From Seonamhaeicola maritimus (GTDB lineage: Bacteria; Bacteroidota; Bacteroidia; Flavobacteriales; Flavobacteriaceae): a DNA stretch of 64,000 nucleotides. This document shows positions 32,960-42,328 of the stretch, piece after piece. The first letter of the stretch is position 1. Each line of letters opens with the position of its first letter. The notes under the pieces are model-generated. The model had not been told where the DNA came from. It saw only the letters and a list, made by a program, of their open reading frames with translations, and searched no databases. Position numbers and translations under genes: made by a program. Where the stretch lies: the NCBI RefSeq assembly GCF_008056315.1, contig NZ_VRKQ01000008.1, positions 1,857,733-1,921,732 of the forward strand, written 5' to 3'.

Positions 32960-34000
32960 CTATTTTATGTACTGAACTTTTTCAACAGTTTCCTCGTGAA
33001 CACTGTCAAAAAAGCCTTGATCATTCATCCATTTATCACTATAAACTTTACTCATATATCTTGAGCCGTGATCTGGAAATATAACGACAACTTTATCATC
33101 TTCTTTAAATTCTCCTGCTTCGTTAAGCTGTTTTAAAGCTTGAACAACCGCTCCTGAAGTATAGCCAACAAACATACCTTCTGTCTTAGCAATTTGTCTA
33201 GCAGTATGAGCACTATCCTCATCTGTTACTTTAATAAACTCATCAATTGTATCAAAATCAGTAGCCGCCGGAATAAGATTTTTACCTAATCCTTCAATTC
33301 TATAAGGGTAAATTTCTTTCTCATCAAACTCTCTAGTTTCATGATACTTTTTTATAACCGATCCAAAAGCATCAACTCCAATAACTTTTACATTGGGGTT
33401 TTGTTCTTTTATATATTTTGCAGTACCAGAAATAGTTCCACCAGTTCCACTACAGGCAACTAAATGTGTTATAGTTCCTTCTGTTTGATTCCAAATTTCT
33501 TTACCAGTTCCATGATAGTGTGCATCAATATTCAATTGATTGAAATATTGATTGATGTATACCGAACCTTTTCTTTCCTGATGTAAACGTTTTGCAACTT
33601 CGTAATAAGATCTTGGGTCATCTGCACTAACATGAGCAGGACATACAAAAACCTGGGCTCCCATGGTTTTAAGCATATCTATTTTATCTGGTGACGATTT
33701 AGAACTAACTGCTAAAACACATTCATAACCCTTAATAATACTAACCATAGCTAAACTAAATCCGGTGTTACCCGATGTAGTTTCAATGATAGTATCACCT
33801 GGTTTTAATATGCCTTTCTTTTCGGCTTGTTCTATAATATAAAGTGCAATTCTGTCTTTGGAAGAATGTCCTGGATTAAAGGATTCGATTTTAGCATAAA
33901 AATCGCCTTTAAAGTTTGAGGTTATTTTGTTAAGCTTAACAAGCGGCGTGTTGCCTATTAAATCTAAAACACTTTTAAAAACCTTGTTTTCTTGTTTCAT
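32960..34000 (-). CDS. Cysteine synthase-family PLP enzyme (possible cysteate synthase)
   Basis: From the ATG at 34000 ([10 protein letters not shown]) the product is 346 aa; the 34057 start lies on the promoter. It is a fold-type II PLP enzyme. [10 protein letters not shown] is followed by the PLP lysine in [15 protein letters not shown] (about residues 38-52). [16 protein letters not shown] provides the substrate loop, and [14 protein letters not shown] the phosphate cradle. The C-terminus has [10 protein letters not shown]. CysK/CysM enzymes replace a leaving group on serine derivatives with sulfide; relatives use sulfite on phosphoserine to make cysteate. The neighbouring acyltransferase suggests the latter. 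Ordinary cysteine synthase or cystathionine beta-synthase remains possible. Confidence 0.82.
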   Translation of the reverse strand: MKQENKVFKSVLDLIGNTPLVKLNKITSNFKGDFYAKIESFNPGHSSKDRIALYIIEQAEKKGILKPGDTIIETTSGNTGFSLAMVSIIKGYECVLAVSSKSSPDKIDMLKTMGAQVFVCPAHVSADDPRSYYEVAKRLHQERKGSVYINQYFNQLNIDAHYHGTGKEIWNQTEGTITHLVACSGTGGTISGTAKYIKEQNPNVKVIGVDAFGSVIKKYHETREFDEKEIYPYRIEGLGKNLIPAATDFDTIDEFIKVTDEDSAHTARQIAKTEGMFVGYTSGAVVQALKQLNEAGEFKEDDKVVVIFPDHGSRYMSKVYSDKWMNDQGFFDSVHEETVEKVQYIK

Positions 34001-34054
34001 TAAATGCTTTTTACAAGCCACAAATTTATTGTTAAAATGTGCCTTAAAACCTGA

Positions 34055-34062
34055 CAAAAGTA
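34055..34062 (-). promoter_or_regulatory. -7 element TACTTTTG (minus strand)
   Basis: This fits TAnnTTTG and lies about 55 bp before the ATG at 34000. It overlaps the codon at 34057, so that upstream start is unlikely. Confidence 0.5.
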
Positions 34063-34077
34063 AGGTTTTTTTTTAAA

Positions 34078-36138
34078 TTACGCATTAATACCTTCCAAAT
34101 CTAACAAAAATGCATATTCAAGGGCAATTTCTTTTAAACTTTCAAATCTACCCGATGCACCACCATGTCCAGAATCCATGTCTGTGTGCAATAATAATTT
34201 GTTAGAATCTGTTTTAAACTCCCGCAATTTAGCTACCCATTTGGCAGGTTCCCAATACTGCACTTGAGAATCGTGTAACCCTGTTGTTACCAACATATTT
34301 GGGTATTCTTTAGTTTCTACATTATCATAAGGAGAATACGATTTCATATACTTGTAATATTCAGCATTGTTAGGATTTCCCCATTCGTCATATTCACCTG
34401 TGGTTAAAGGAATAGTATCATCTAACATAGTTGTAACTACATCAACAAAGGGAACAGCTGCCAAAATACCCTTATACAATTCTGGATTTATATTTATAAT
34501 AGCACCCATCAATAAGCCTCCCGCAGATCCACCATATGCATACAAATGATCTTTTGAAGTATATTTTTGCTCAATTAAAAATTTCGAACAATCTATAAAA
34601 TCGAAAAATGTTTTCTTCTTAAAAAGTAATTTTCCGTTTTCATACCAATCTCTACCTAAATATTCACTTCCTCTAGTATGTGCAATGGCATAAATAAAAC
34701 CTCTATCAAGCAGGCTTAATCTAATAGTTGAAAACGATGGGTCTATAGTTGACCCATAAGAACCATAGGCATATTGTAACAAGGGGTTTGATCCATCTAA
34801 TTTTATTCCCTTTTTATAAACTAAAGAAATTGGCACCTTTACTCCATCTCTTGCCGTAGCCCAAATTCTTTTGGATTCATAATTATCCTTATCAAACTTT
34901 CCTCCTAAAACTTCTTGTTCCTTTTTTACTTGGCGTTTTTTGGTCTTAAATTTATAGTCTATTACAGAGTTTGGTGTTATTAGTGAATTATAAATATAAC
35001 GTAAGCAATCACTATCAAAATCCGGATTACTACCAATATAAATTGTATAGGTTTCAGAAGGAATGGACAGGTAATAATCTTCTTTATCAACCCAACTAAT
35101 TATTCGCAATTTGTTTAATCCATTTTTCCGTTCATTAACTACTAAATAATCTTTGAAAATTTCAATATCTTCAAGAAGAACATCTTTTCTATGTGGAATT
35201 ACTTCTTGCCAGTGTTCAATGCTTGTCTTATTTTCGTCCGCTTTTAAAAGTTTAAAATTGGTTGCACCGTCACAGTTTGCCATAATGTAAAAGTAACCGT
35301 TATAGTGTGCTATACTATATTCTAAATCTTTTTGACGCTCTTGAAAAACTTTAAATTGTCCATCAGGATTATTAGCATCTAAAAAACGATATTCTGTAGA
35401 CAAAGTACTTGCACAACCAATAACAATGTGTTTTTTTGACTTGGTTTTATAGACAAACGTATTATAAGTATCATCTTCTTCAAAATACACTACTTTATCA
35501 TCTTTAGAATTAGCTCCTAGTTTATGTTTAAGTATTTTATGTGAACGAAGTGTTACTTCATCTTTCATGGCGTAAAACAAGGTCTTGTTATCATTAGCCC
35601 AAGTAACACTGCCAGTAGTGTTTTTGATACAATCTTCTAAAACATTACCAGTTTCTAAATTCTTAATCCGAATAGTATACTGACGCCTACTTACTATATC
35701 TGTTGTATAAGCAGCCAACTTGTTATCAGGGCTTATTGCAATACCTCCTAATTTAAAGTATGTATGCTCCTTTGCCATTTCATTACAATCAAACAGCACC
35801 TCCTCTTTAGCTTCTAAGCTCTCTTTTTTTCTGGCATAAATTGGATAATCTTTTCCTTTTTCAAATCGAGTTAAGTACCAATAGCCGTTTAACTTATAAG
35901 GAACTGATGTATCATCTTCTTTAATTCTAGATTTCATTTCTTCAAATAAATCTTTCTGAAAAGATTCAGTGTGCTGCATAACCTGCTTGGTGTATTCATT
36001 TTCAGCATTTAAATAATCAATAACTTCTTGATTGTCTCTATCGTTTAACCAATAATAGTTATCAATTCTAACATCATTATGAATACTAAGCTCTTTAGGC
36101 CTTTTCACAGCTGCTGGGGCTTTAATTGATTTTTCCAA
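34078..36138 (-). CDS. ptrB: Oligopeptidase B-like S9 serine peptidase
   Basis: The 686-aa cytoplasmic enzyme (no signal peptide) has an N-terminal beta-propeller and a C-terminal alpha/beta-hydrolase. The catalytic Ser is in YGGSAGGLL (about residue 530), the Asp in TTGLHDSQVQYWEPAKW, and the His in DMDSGHGGASGRFE. YGSYGSTIDPSFSTIRLSLLDRGFIYAIAHTRG is the classic oligopeptidase B signature. The family cleaves short peptides after Lys/Arg. PLTTGEYDEWGNPN is also conserved. The gene stands alone, with 77 bp to the cysteine synthase-type gene downstream. Confidence 0.92.
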   Translation of the reverse strand: MEKSIKAPAAVKRPKELSIHNDVRIDNYYWLNDRDNQEVIDYLNAENEYTKQVMQHTESFQKDLFEEMKSRIKEDDTSVPYKLNGYWYLTRFEKGKDYPIYARKKESLEAKEEVLFDCNEMAKEHTYFKLGGIAISPDNKLAAYTTDIVSRRQYTIRIKNLETGNVLEDCIKNTTGSVTWANDNKTLFYAMKDEVTLRSHKILKHKLGANSKDDKVVYFEEDDTYNTFVYKTKSKKHIVIGCASTLSTEYRFLDANNPDGQFKVFQERQKDLEYSIAHYNGYFYIMANCDGATNFKLLKADENKTSIEHWQEVIPHRKDVLLEDIEIFKDYLVVNERKNGLNKLRIISWVDKEDYYLSIPSETYTIYIGSNPDFDSDCLRYIYNSLITPNSVIDYKFKTKKRQVKKEQEVLGGKFDKDNYESKRIWATARDGVKVPISLVYKKGIKLDGSNPLLQYAYGSYGSTIDPSFSTIRLSLLDRGFIYAIAHTRGSEYLGRDWYENGKLLFKKKTFFDFIDCSKFLIEQKYTSKDHLYAYGGSAGGLLMGAIININPELYKGILAAVPFVDVVTTMLDDTIPLTTGEYDEWGNPNNAEYYKYMKSYSPYDNVETKEYPNMLVTTGLHDSQVQYWEPAKWVAKLREFKTDSNKLLLHTDMDSGHGGASGRFESLKEIALEYAFLLDLEGINA

Positions 36139-36177
36139 ATTCTTGAAATTTTAGCTGTCAAAAATATAAAAATTAAA

Positions 36178-36185
36178 TAGCTTTG
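36178..36185 (+). promoter_or_regulatory. -7 element TAGCTTTG
   Basis: This fits TAnnTTTG, 24 bp before the YbaB-type ATG at 36210. The TTG at 36183 belongs to it and is not a start. Confidence 0.6.
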
Positions 36186-36209
36186 TACCGATTTAAAATA
36201 CTAAAGATT

Positions 36210-36533
36210 ATGTTTGGAGATATGATGAATATGATGGGGAAACTAAAGGAAACCCAGAAAAAAGTTGAAGAAACAAAAAAAAGGTTAGATACAGTTTTAG
36301 TCGATGAGAATAGTAACGATAATAAACTAAAGATAACTCTTACAGCTAATAGAGAAATTAAATCTATAAGAATTGATGATGAGTTGCTTAAGGACAAAGA
36401 ACAACTTGAAGATTACTTAATACTTACACTCAATAAAGCCATTGAGAAGGCAACTAATATTAATGAAGCAGAATTAGCCGCTGTAGCTAAAGAAGGCATG
36501 CCAAACATTCCGGGAATGGATATGTTCAAATAA
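36210..36533 (+). CDS. YbaB/EbfC-family nucleoid-associated protein
   Basis: From the ATG at 36210 the product is 107 aa, the expected length. [34 protein letters not shown] forms the N-terminal helix, followed by a three-strand core ([22 protein letters not shown]). A C-terminal helix ends [11 protein letters not shown], typical of the family. The homodimer binds DNA non-specifically. In many bacteria the gene sits beside dnaX and recR; here it is between oligopeptidase B and threonine aldolase. Confidence 0.9.
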   Translation: MFGDMMNMMGKLKETQKKVEETKKRLDTVLVDENSNDNKLKITLTANREIKSIRIDDELLKDKEQLEDYLILTLNKAIEKATNINEAELAAVAKEGMPNIPGMDMFK

Positions 36534-36537
36534 GAAC

Positions 36538-37554
36538 TTAAATTTCTTTTAGCGATTTTAATACTATTTTATGCATATTATTGGTGTAATCTAGATGAGT
36601 AACCAATCGTAGTTTTTTACTTCCCATACTTATAATATGAATATTTTTGTTTGCTAAACCTTGAACAAATGCTTTTTCATTTACATCATCATTTAGTTCA
36701 AAAATTATAATATTAGTTTCAATAGTTTCTACAACTTTAATAGCTGATAGTTGAGATAATGCACCACCTATTTCTTTGGCTCTTTTATGGTCTTCTACTA
36801 ATCTGTCAATATTATTATCTATAGCATAAAGTCCTGCCGCAGCTAAATATCCTGCTTGACGCATATTACCACCAAAAACTTTTCTTATTCTTATGGCGTT
36901 TTGCATGATGTCTTCATTACCAACAAGAACCGAGCCTACTGGACAACCTAAACCTTTGCTCAAACAAACCGAAATGGTATCAAATATTTCGCCATAGTGT
37001 TTTGTGGTTTCTTCTTTAGCCACTAATGCATTCCACAATCTAGCACCATCTAAGTGATATGCTAATTTATTTGTATCGCATACTTTTCTAATCTTTACTA
37101 ACTCATCAAAATCCCAACAAGCTCCTCCACCTTTATTAGTTGTATTTTCCACGGCAACCAGACTTGATGGTGCATACCAATAGTCAGATGGGTTTATGGC
37201 TTCCACAACTTGATCTGCTGTAAACATACCTCTTTCACCATCTAATAATTTACAAGAAACGCCACTATTAAATGCAACCCCTCCAGATTCGTAATTATAA
37301 ATATGCGCGTACTTATCGCAAATAACTTGTTCTCCTGGGTTAGTATGTAATTTTAAAGCCGTTTGGTTTGCCATAGTTCCGCTAGGAAAAAATAATGCCT
37401 TTGATTTTCCAAACATATCTGCAACCTGATGTTCTAATTCTTTAACAGTTGGGTCTTCACTAAAAACATCATCACCAACCTTGGCCTGCATCATGGCATC
37501 AAGCATATCTTTAGATGGTTTTGTAACTGTATCGCTTCTTAAGTCTATTTTCAT
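36538..37554 (-). CDS. ltaE: Low-specificity L-threonine aldolase
   Basis: The 338-aa fold-type I PLP enzyme cleaves L-threonine or allo-threonine to glycine and acetaldehyde. It begins MKIDLRSDTVTKPSKDML, the family hallmark, then GDDVFSEDPTVKELE. The stacking His is in CDKYAHIYNYESGG, and AYHLDGARLWNA carries the cofactor Asp. The PLP lysine lies in SVCLSKGLGCPVGSVLVG (about residues 193-210). The length is normal. It is convergent with the YbaB gene with four bases between, and divergent from prfB. Confidence 0.93.
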   Translation of the reverse strand: MKIDLRSDTVTKPSKDMLDAMMQAKVGDDVFSEDPTVKELEHQVADMFGKSKALFFPSGTMANQTALKLHTNPGEQVICDKYAHIYNYESGGVAFNSGVSCKLLDGERGMFTADQVVEAINPSDYWYAPSSLVAVENTTNKGGGACWDFDELVKIRKVCDTNKLAYHLDGARLWNALVAKEETTKHYGEIFDTISVCLSKGLGCPVGSVLVGNEDIMQNAIRIRKVFGGNMRQAGYLAAAGLYAIDNNIDRLVEDHKRAKEIGGALSQLSAIKVVETIETNIIIFELNDDVNEKAFVQGLANKNIHIISMGSKKLRLVTHLDYTNNMHKIVLKSLKEI

Positions 37555-37621
37555 TTCGAAAAAATTAATGGTTAAAGCTAAAAAAATATCCGAAGTTATT
37601 TTTGCTAATCACTATTAATTC

Positions 37622-37629
37622 TATTTTTG
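37622..37629 (+). promoter_or_regulatory. -7 element TATTTTTG for prfB
   Basis: This fits TAnnTTTG, 18 bp before the prfB ATG at 37648. Confidence 0.5.
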
Positions 37630-37647
37630 TTCAAAACAAATTATTCT

Positions 37648-38758
37648 ATGATAACTTCAGATCAAATTAAAGATCTTAATACCCGCCTCGACAAACTTAG
37701 GCACTATCTTTGACGTAGATAGAAAACTTATTGAAATACAAAACGAAGAAGAAAAAACCTTCGACCCCAACTTTTGGGATGACCCCAAAAAAGCAGAAAT
37801 TGTAATGAAATCACTCAGAGTTAAAAAGAAATGGGTAGAAGATTACAATTTATTAAAGACCCAATTAGAAGATATAGAAGTACTTTATGAATTCTACAAA
37901 GAAGGTGACGCTGAAGCTGATGATGTAGTTAAACAGTATGAAGCTACATCTACCTTTCTAGAAGATACCGAGTTTAAAAACATGCTTTCTGATGAAGGTG
38001 ACAGTCTAAGTGCCGTACTTCAAATTACTGCTGGTGCTGGAGGCACCGAAAGTTGTGATTGGGCAAGCATGCTCATGCGTATGTATTTAATGTATGCCGA
38101 AAAAAGCGGTTTCAAGGTGAAGGAATTAAACTATCAAGAAGGCGATGTAGCTGGAATTAAAACAGTGACTTTAGAAATTGATGGCGATTTTGCTTTTGGT
38201 TGGTTAAAAGGCGAAAATGGCGTTCACAGATTAGTTAGAATTTCTCCTTTTGATAGTAATGCGAAACGTCATACTAGTTTTGCTTCTGTTTATGTATATC
38301 CTTTAGTAGATGACACTATTGAGATTGATATTAATCCTTCAGATATTGAAATAACAACAGCAAGATCAAGTGGTGCTGGCGGACAAAATGTAAACAAGGT
38401 TGAAACAAAAGTTCAGTTATTACATAAACCAACAGGTATTCAAATTCAATGTTCTGAAACACGCTCACAACATGATAATAGAGATAGAGCCATGCAAATG
38501 TTACGCTCTCAATTATATGAAATAGAGTTGGAAAAACAACGAGCTCAAAGAGATGACATTGAAGCGAGTAAAATGAAAATTGAATGGGGAAGTCAAATTA
38601 GAAATTATGTGATGCACCCATACAAATTAGTTAAAGATGTGCGTACAGCTCATGAGACTGGAAATGTAGATGCTGTTATGAATGGCGAAATTAATAGCTT
38701 TTTAAAGTCCTATTTAATGACCATGGGACAGAAACAAGAAGGCACAGATCAATTATAA
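37648..38758 (+). CDS. prfB: Peptide chain release factor 2 with programmed +1 frameshift
   Basis: Translation starts at ATG 37648 and meets an in-frame TGA at codon 22 (37711-37713) within TAT CTT TGA C. A +1 shift on CTT continues as GAC GTA GAT into the long frame, giving 369 aa, the normal RF2 size. The SPF stop-codon recognition tripeptide is in RISPFDSN and the catalytic GGQ in [17 protein letters not shown]2 thus autoregulates, because scarce RF2 lets ribosomes shift past the UGA. The upstream stimulator is reduced to AGG six bases before CTT, with CAC replacing the GGG of E. coli. An ATG at 37805 is internal and not the true start. Confidence 0.95.
37702..37714 (+). promoter_or_regulatory. 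prfB recoding site
   Basis: CACTATCTTTGAC, with CTT (37708-37710) as the slippery codon and TGA at 37711-37713. The SD-like remnant TTAGG lies just upstream at 37697-37701. This is the conserved RF2 frameshift element. Confidence 0.9.
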
Positions 38759-38759
38759 T

Positions 38760-39380
38760 ATGAGCAAAATAGATACTTTTATATTTGACCTTGGAGGTGT
38801 TTTAATCGATTGGCAACCTGAATTTGTTTATTTAGATGAATTCAATGGAGATCGAGAAAAAATGCAATGGTTTTTTGATAACATTTGTACTAACGAATGG
38901 AATGAAAACCAAGACGCAGGCTACTCAATGACAAAAGCTACAGAAGAAAGAGTCGCTATGTTTCCTGAGCACGAAAATCTTATTAGAATGTTCTACGGGA
39001 GATGGGTAGAAATGTTAGGAGATGAAATTTCCGGAACGGTAGATATTTTAAGAAAACTGGTAGATTCAAAAGAGTATAAAGTGGTTGCACTAACTAATTG
39101 GAGTGCAGAAACCTTCCCTATTGCAATAGATAGGTTTGAGTTTTTACAATGGTTTGAAGGAATTATTGTTTCAGGAGAAGAGAAAACAAGAAAACCATTT
39201 GATGAGATTTATCATTTAACCTTAAATAGGTTCAATATAAAAGCAGAAAACTCCATATTTATAGACGACAATGCAAGAAATATTGAAGCAGCTAACAAAT
39301 TAGGCATTAATGGTATTCGGTTTAAAAGCCCAAAACAATTAATTGAAGATTTAAATCAATACAATATCAATTTATTATGA
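38760..39380 (+). CDS. HAD-family phosphatase (YihX-like)
   Basis: The 206-aa product has HAD motif I as FIFDLGGVLIDW (Asp nucleophile at residue 9; the usual second Asp is Gly, as in YihX/epoxide-hydrolase-type members). Motif II is VVALTNWSAETFP, the motif III lysine is in SGEEKTRKPFDEIY, and motif IV is SIFIDDNARNIEAANKLG. A helical cap lies at about 15-90. YihX-type enzymes dephosphorylate sugar phosphates such as glucose-1-phosphate. It starts two bases after the prfB stop and overlaps arsC by four bases (ATGA), so the three form a transcriptional unit. Confidence 0.88.
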   Translation: MSKIDTFIFDLGGVLIDWQPEFVYLDEFNGDREKMQWFFDNICTNEWNENQDAGYSMTKATEERVAMFPEHENLIRMFYGRWVEMLGDEISGTVDILRKLVDSKEYKVVALTNWSAETFPIAIDRFEFLQWFEGIIVSGEEKTRKPFDEIYHLTLNRFNIKAENSIFIDDNARNIEAANKLGINGIRFKSPKQLIEDLNQYNINLL

Positions 39381-39718
39381 TTAAAATATATCACAACAAC
39401 CGCTGTAGTAAATCCCGTTTAGGAGTTGCGGCTTTAGAAGAATCTGGTAAAGATTTTGAAATTGTTAAATATTTAGAGAATGTCCCCTCAAAAGAAGAAC
39501 TACAAGAAATCATCAACCTATTAGGTATCAAGCCTATAGAACTTGTTAGAAAAAATGAAGCTATTTGGAAACAGAATTATAAAGGGAAAGACTTAACAGA
39601 TTCTGAAATCATTTCTGCCATGGTTGAAAACCCCAAACTTATTGAAAGACCTATAGTTATAAATGGTAATAAAGCAACTATTGGAAGACCTACAGAAAAG
39701 ATATTAGATATAATTTAA
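39377..39718 (+). CDS. arsC: ArsC-family arsenate reductase (glutaredoxin type)
   Basis: The 113-aa protein has the catalytic Cys in IYHNNRCSKSRLG (residue 10). The family Arg is in the ERPIVINGNKATIGRPTEKIL segment (about 92-110). The E. coli R773 ArsC family reduces arsenate to arsenite with glutathione or glutaredoxin. No arsenite exporter or ArsR adjoins, so the protein may instead be a Spx/YffB-like oxidoreductase in vivo. It overlaps the HAD gene by four bases. Confidence 0.85.
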   Translation: MIKIYHNNRCSKSRLGVAALEESGKDFEIVKYLENVPSKEELQEIINLLGIKPIELVRKNEAIWKQNYKGKDLTDSEIISAMVENPKLIERPIVINGNKATIGRPTEKILDII

Positions 39719-39771
39719 CATTTACCAATTCTATTAACATAACTTTAACCGAACTACACTAAACCATAGGT

Positions 39772-39779
39772 TATTTTTG
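39772..39779 (+). promoter_or_regulatory. -7 element TATTTTTG
   Basis: This fits TAnnTTTG, 24 bp before the receptor-like gene start at 39804 or 21 before 39801. Confidence 0.5.
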
Positions 39780-39800
39780 CGGTCTTAAACATTAAACGTT

Positions 39801-42257
39801 TTGATGAACAGACTGATTATAACCTCCTTTTTAATGATATTGTGTGTATTTACTACTTACGCTCAACCACAACCACTAGAAAATTCTAAAGGGAATTCAA
39901 TTGGTATTAAGGATGTTACCGTTACTGGAAAAGTAATTGACAAAGAGACTAAGGACCCTTTAGAATATGCTACCATTTCATTTTTCAGTAAAAAAGAAAA
40001 CAAAATATTAACAGGAAGCATAACTGACGTTAATGGCGATTTTAGTGTGAAAGTACCTCAGGGTTTTTATGATATTAAAATTGAATACATTTCTTTTAAA
40101 ACTAGAACTATTCCAAATAAACAAATTTCTAAAAACGAAAACATTGGTGTTTTTGAATTAGAAATTGATATGGAGTCTTTAGACGAAGTTGAAATTATTG
40201 CTGAAAGAACCACAGTTGAAGTGCGTTTAGATAAGAAAATTTATAATGTTGGTAAAGATTTAACTGTTAGAGGTGGAAACGTAAGTGATGTATTAGATAA
40301 TGTACCCTCCGTCTCGGTTGATGCAGAAGGAAATGTAGCTTTAAGAGGAAACGAGAATGTTAGAATATTAATAAATGGAAAACCGTCTGGATTAGTAGGA
40401 TTAAATTCATCTGATGCTTTACAACAACTTCCAGCTGAAGCTATTGAGAAAGTGGAAGTTATCACTTCCCCTTCAGCTAGATACGAAGCTGAGGGTACTG
40501 CAGGTATCTTGAATATAATCTTAAGAAGAAGTAAGTTATTAGGTTTAAACGGCGCTATAACAGCTAATGTTGGACACCCTGAATCTGCTGGTATATCTGG
40601 TAATATAAATTACAGAACAGGGAATGTTAACATCTTTAATACTGTTTCTTATAACTATGGCGAATCTATTGGGCATTGGTATACAACGACCACAAATAAG
40701 GAAGATAGAAGTGTGTTTGATGAAAAAAGAGATTGGACTAATGTTAGAAAAGGATTAACAAATAACATAGGTATTGAGTGGTATATAAATGATTCTGCTT
40801 CACTTACAACATCCTTAGTTTATAGCGAGGGTGATAGAGATAGATTTTCAGAGAACATAATTACTCAATTTGATTCAAACTTCAACCCCTTTTCAGAAAG
40901 CATTAGACTGGACCCAGAATTAGGTGACAACAAAACCATACAGTACTCTGTTAATTTCACCAAAAACTTTAAGTCAAGCGGACATAAATTAACTTTTGAT
41001 TTTCAGTATGAAGAAAATGACCAAAATGAAAACTCTTTAATAAATAGTGATGGCGTTGACACAGATATTTTAAGCAATTTACAGGCCTCATCAAAAATAT
41101 TATTACGGTCAGATTACATCCTACCTCTTGGAGAAAATAGTCAGTTCGAAATTGGTTATCGTGGAGATTACTCAGATAGCACAACCGACTATACCGTACT
41201 CCTACTTGATAATAACACGAATACCTTTGAAATAGACAGGAACCTCTCCAATGTGTTTAATTATAGAAATTATATCCATGCTGCTTATATGCAATTTGGA
41301 AGTAAGATTAATAAGTTTTCTTATTTGTTAGGATTGAGAATGGAAAACACACAATTAACCTTAGATCAACCAACTAGTGGAGATTTTGAAAGAAGAAATT
41401 TAACGGGTCTATTTCCAACAGTCAACTTAAGTTATGAGTTTAGTGAAGATCAAAATATTACTCTAGGATTTAACAGAAGGTTAAGTAGGCCTTGGTCTTT
41501 CTTTTTAAACCCCTATCCATCAAGAAGTAGTTTAACAAATGTCTTTCAGGGAAACCCAGGATTGAATCCTACTTATGCCGGAAAGATTGATTTGGGTTAT
41601 TTAAATAGAATGGGGAAATTCATTTTATCATCGTCTTTATATCACCAGCATTCTACTAATATCTTTAAATTTATAAGTTCTGAAACAGGTGAGTTTGTAA
41701 ATATTGACGGACGTGATCTTCCTGTAATTGTTAGGTCTCCTGGAAACGTAGCATCAGAGGATCGTTTAGGATTTGAATTTAATTTAACCTATTCCCCTTC
41801 TAGAAAATGGCGTATGAACACCAACTTTAACCTTTTTAATTCTGTTGTTGATGGAGAAGCCAATGGTATTAATTTTGACTATGAAAACTTAAGTTGGAAC
41901 GCCAGGTTCTCAAATAAATACACCTTACCCGGAAGCATTGATTGGCAATCAAACTTTAGCTACAGAGGTCGTACAGAAGATGCTCAAAATGTAAGAGAAG
42001 GTGTGTTTGGTATAAATCAAGCTTTTAGTAAAGATTTATTCAAAGAAAAGGCCTCAATTGCTTTTAGCATAAATGATTTACTAAATAGTAACAAATTTGG
42101 TGGTACCGTAGATACTCCTTTATTTTTTACTGAAAGAGACATACGCTATAGGGGAGGCAGAACGTATAAGTTATCGTTTACATATAGGTTTAATCAAAAG
42201 AAAAAAGTAGAAAGAGGTCGTGGAGATTATGGCGGTGGCGGAGATGTTCAGATATAA
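39801..42257 (+). CDS. TonB-dependent receptor-like outer-membrane barrel
   Basis: The 818-aa product has a signal peptide (RLIITSFLMILCVFTTYAQ). A carboxypeptidase-like domain follows (VTGKVIDKETKDPLEYATISFF, about 40-120). The plug carries LTVRGGNVSDVLDNVPSVSVDAEGNVALRGNENVRILINGKPSGL and VITSPSARYEAEGTAGILNII. The barrel ends RTYKLSFTYRFNQKKK, followed by a Gly-rich tail (GRGDYGGGGDVQI). This is the same architecture as the gene at 611, but the two diverge in the barrel. No SusD, regulator or transporter adjoins, so its substrate is unknown. It has its own promoter and terminator. Confidence 0.92.
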   Translation: MMNRLIITSFLMILCVFTTYAQPQPLENSKGNSIGIKDVTVTGKVIDKETKDPLEYATISFFSKKENKILTGSITDVNGDFSVKVPQGFYDIKIEYISFKTRTIPNKQISKNENIGVFELEIDMESLDEVEIIAERTTVEVRLDKKIYNVGKDLTVRGGNVSDVLDNVPSVSVDAEGNVALRGNENVRILINGKPSGLVGLNSSDALQQLPAEAIEKVEVITSPSARYEAEGTAGILNIILRRSKLLGLNGAITANVGHPESAGISGNINYRTGNVNIFNTVSYNYGESIGHWYTTTTNKEDRSVFDEKRDWTNVRKGLTNNIGIEWYINDSASLTTSLVYSEGDRDRFSENIITQFDSNFNPFSESIRLDPELGDNKTIQYSVNFTKNFKSSGHKLTFDFQYEENDQNENSLINSDGVDTDILSNLQASSKILLRSDYILPLGENSQFEIGYRGDYSDSTTDYTVLLLDNNTNTFEIDRNLSNVFNYRNYIHAAYMQFGSKINKFSYLLGLRMENTQLTLDQPTSGDFERRNLTGLFPTVNLSYEFSEDQNITLGFNRRLSRPWSFFLNPYPSRSSLTNVFQGNPGLNPTYAGKIDLGYLNRMGKFILSSSLYHQHSTNIFKFISSETGEFVNIDGRDLPVIVRSPGNVASEDRLGFEFNLTYSPSRKWRMNTNFNLFNSVVDGEANGINFDYENLSWNARFSNKYTLPGSIDWQSNFSYRGRTEDAQNVREGVFGINQAFSKDLFKEKASIAFSINDLLNSNKFGGTVDTPLFFTERDIRYRGGRTYKLSFTYRFNQKKKVERGRGDYGGGGDVQI

Positions 42258-42277
42258 ATATTTAAATTTATAATCAT

Positions 42278-42310
42278 AAAAAAGGGAAGCTAATTTAGCT
42301 TCCCTTTTTT
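42278..42310. terminator. Bidirectional terminator
   Basis: AAAAAAGGGAAGCTAA pairs with TTAGCTTCCCTTTTTT. It lies between the receptor gene (+) and the 58-aa gene (-). Confidence 0.85.
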
Positions 42311-42328
42311 ATTCAATATATTTTAAAA

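Noticed and set aside
37805-38758. Separate release-factor gene starting at the ATG at 37805
   Set aside because: The prfB frame continues upstream through the CTT TGA C recoding site to an ATG at 37648; the internal ATG would delete the N-terminal domain.
39377-39718. Arsenic resistance operon
   Set aside because: ArsC alone, translationally coupled to a HAD phosphatase; no arsB/acr3 or arsR nearby.
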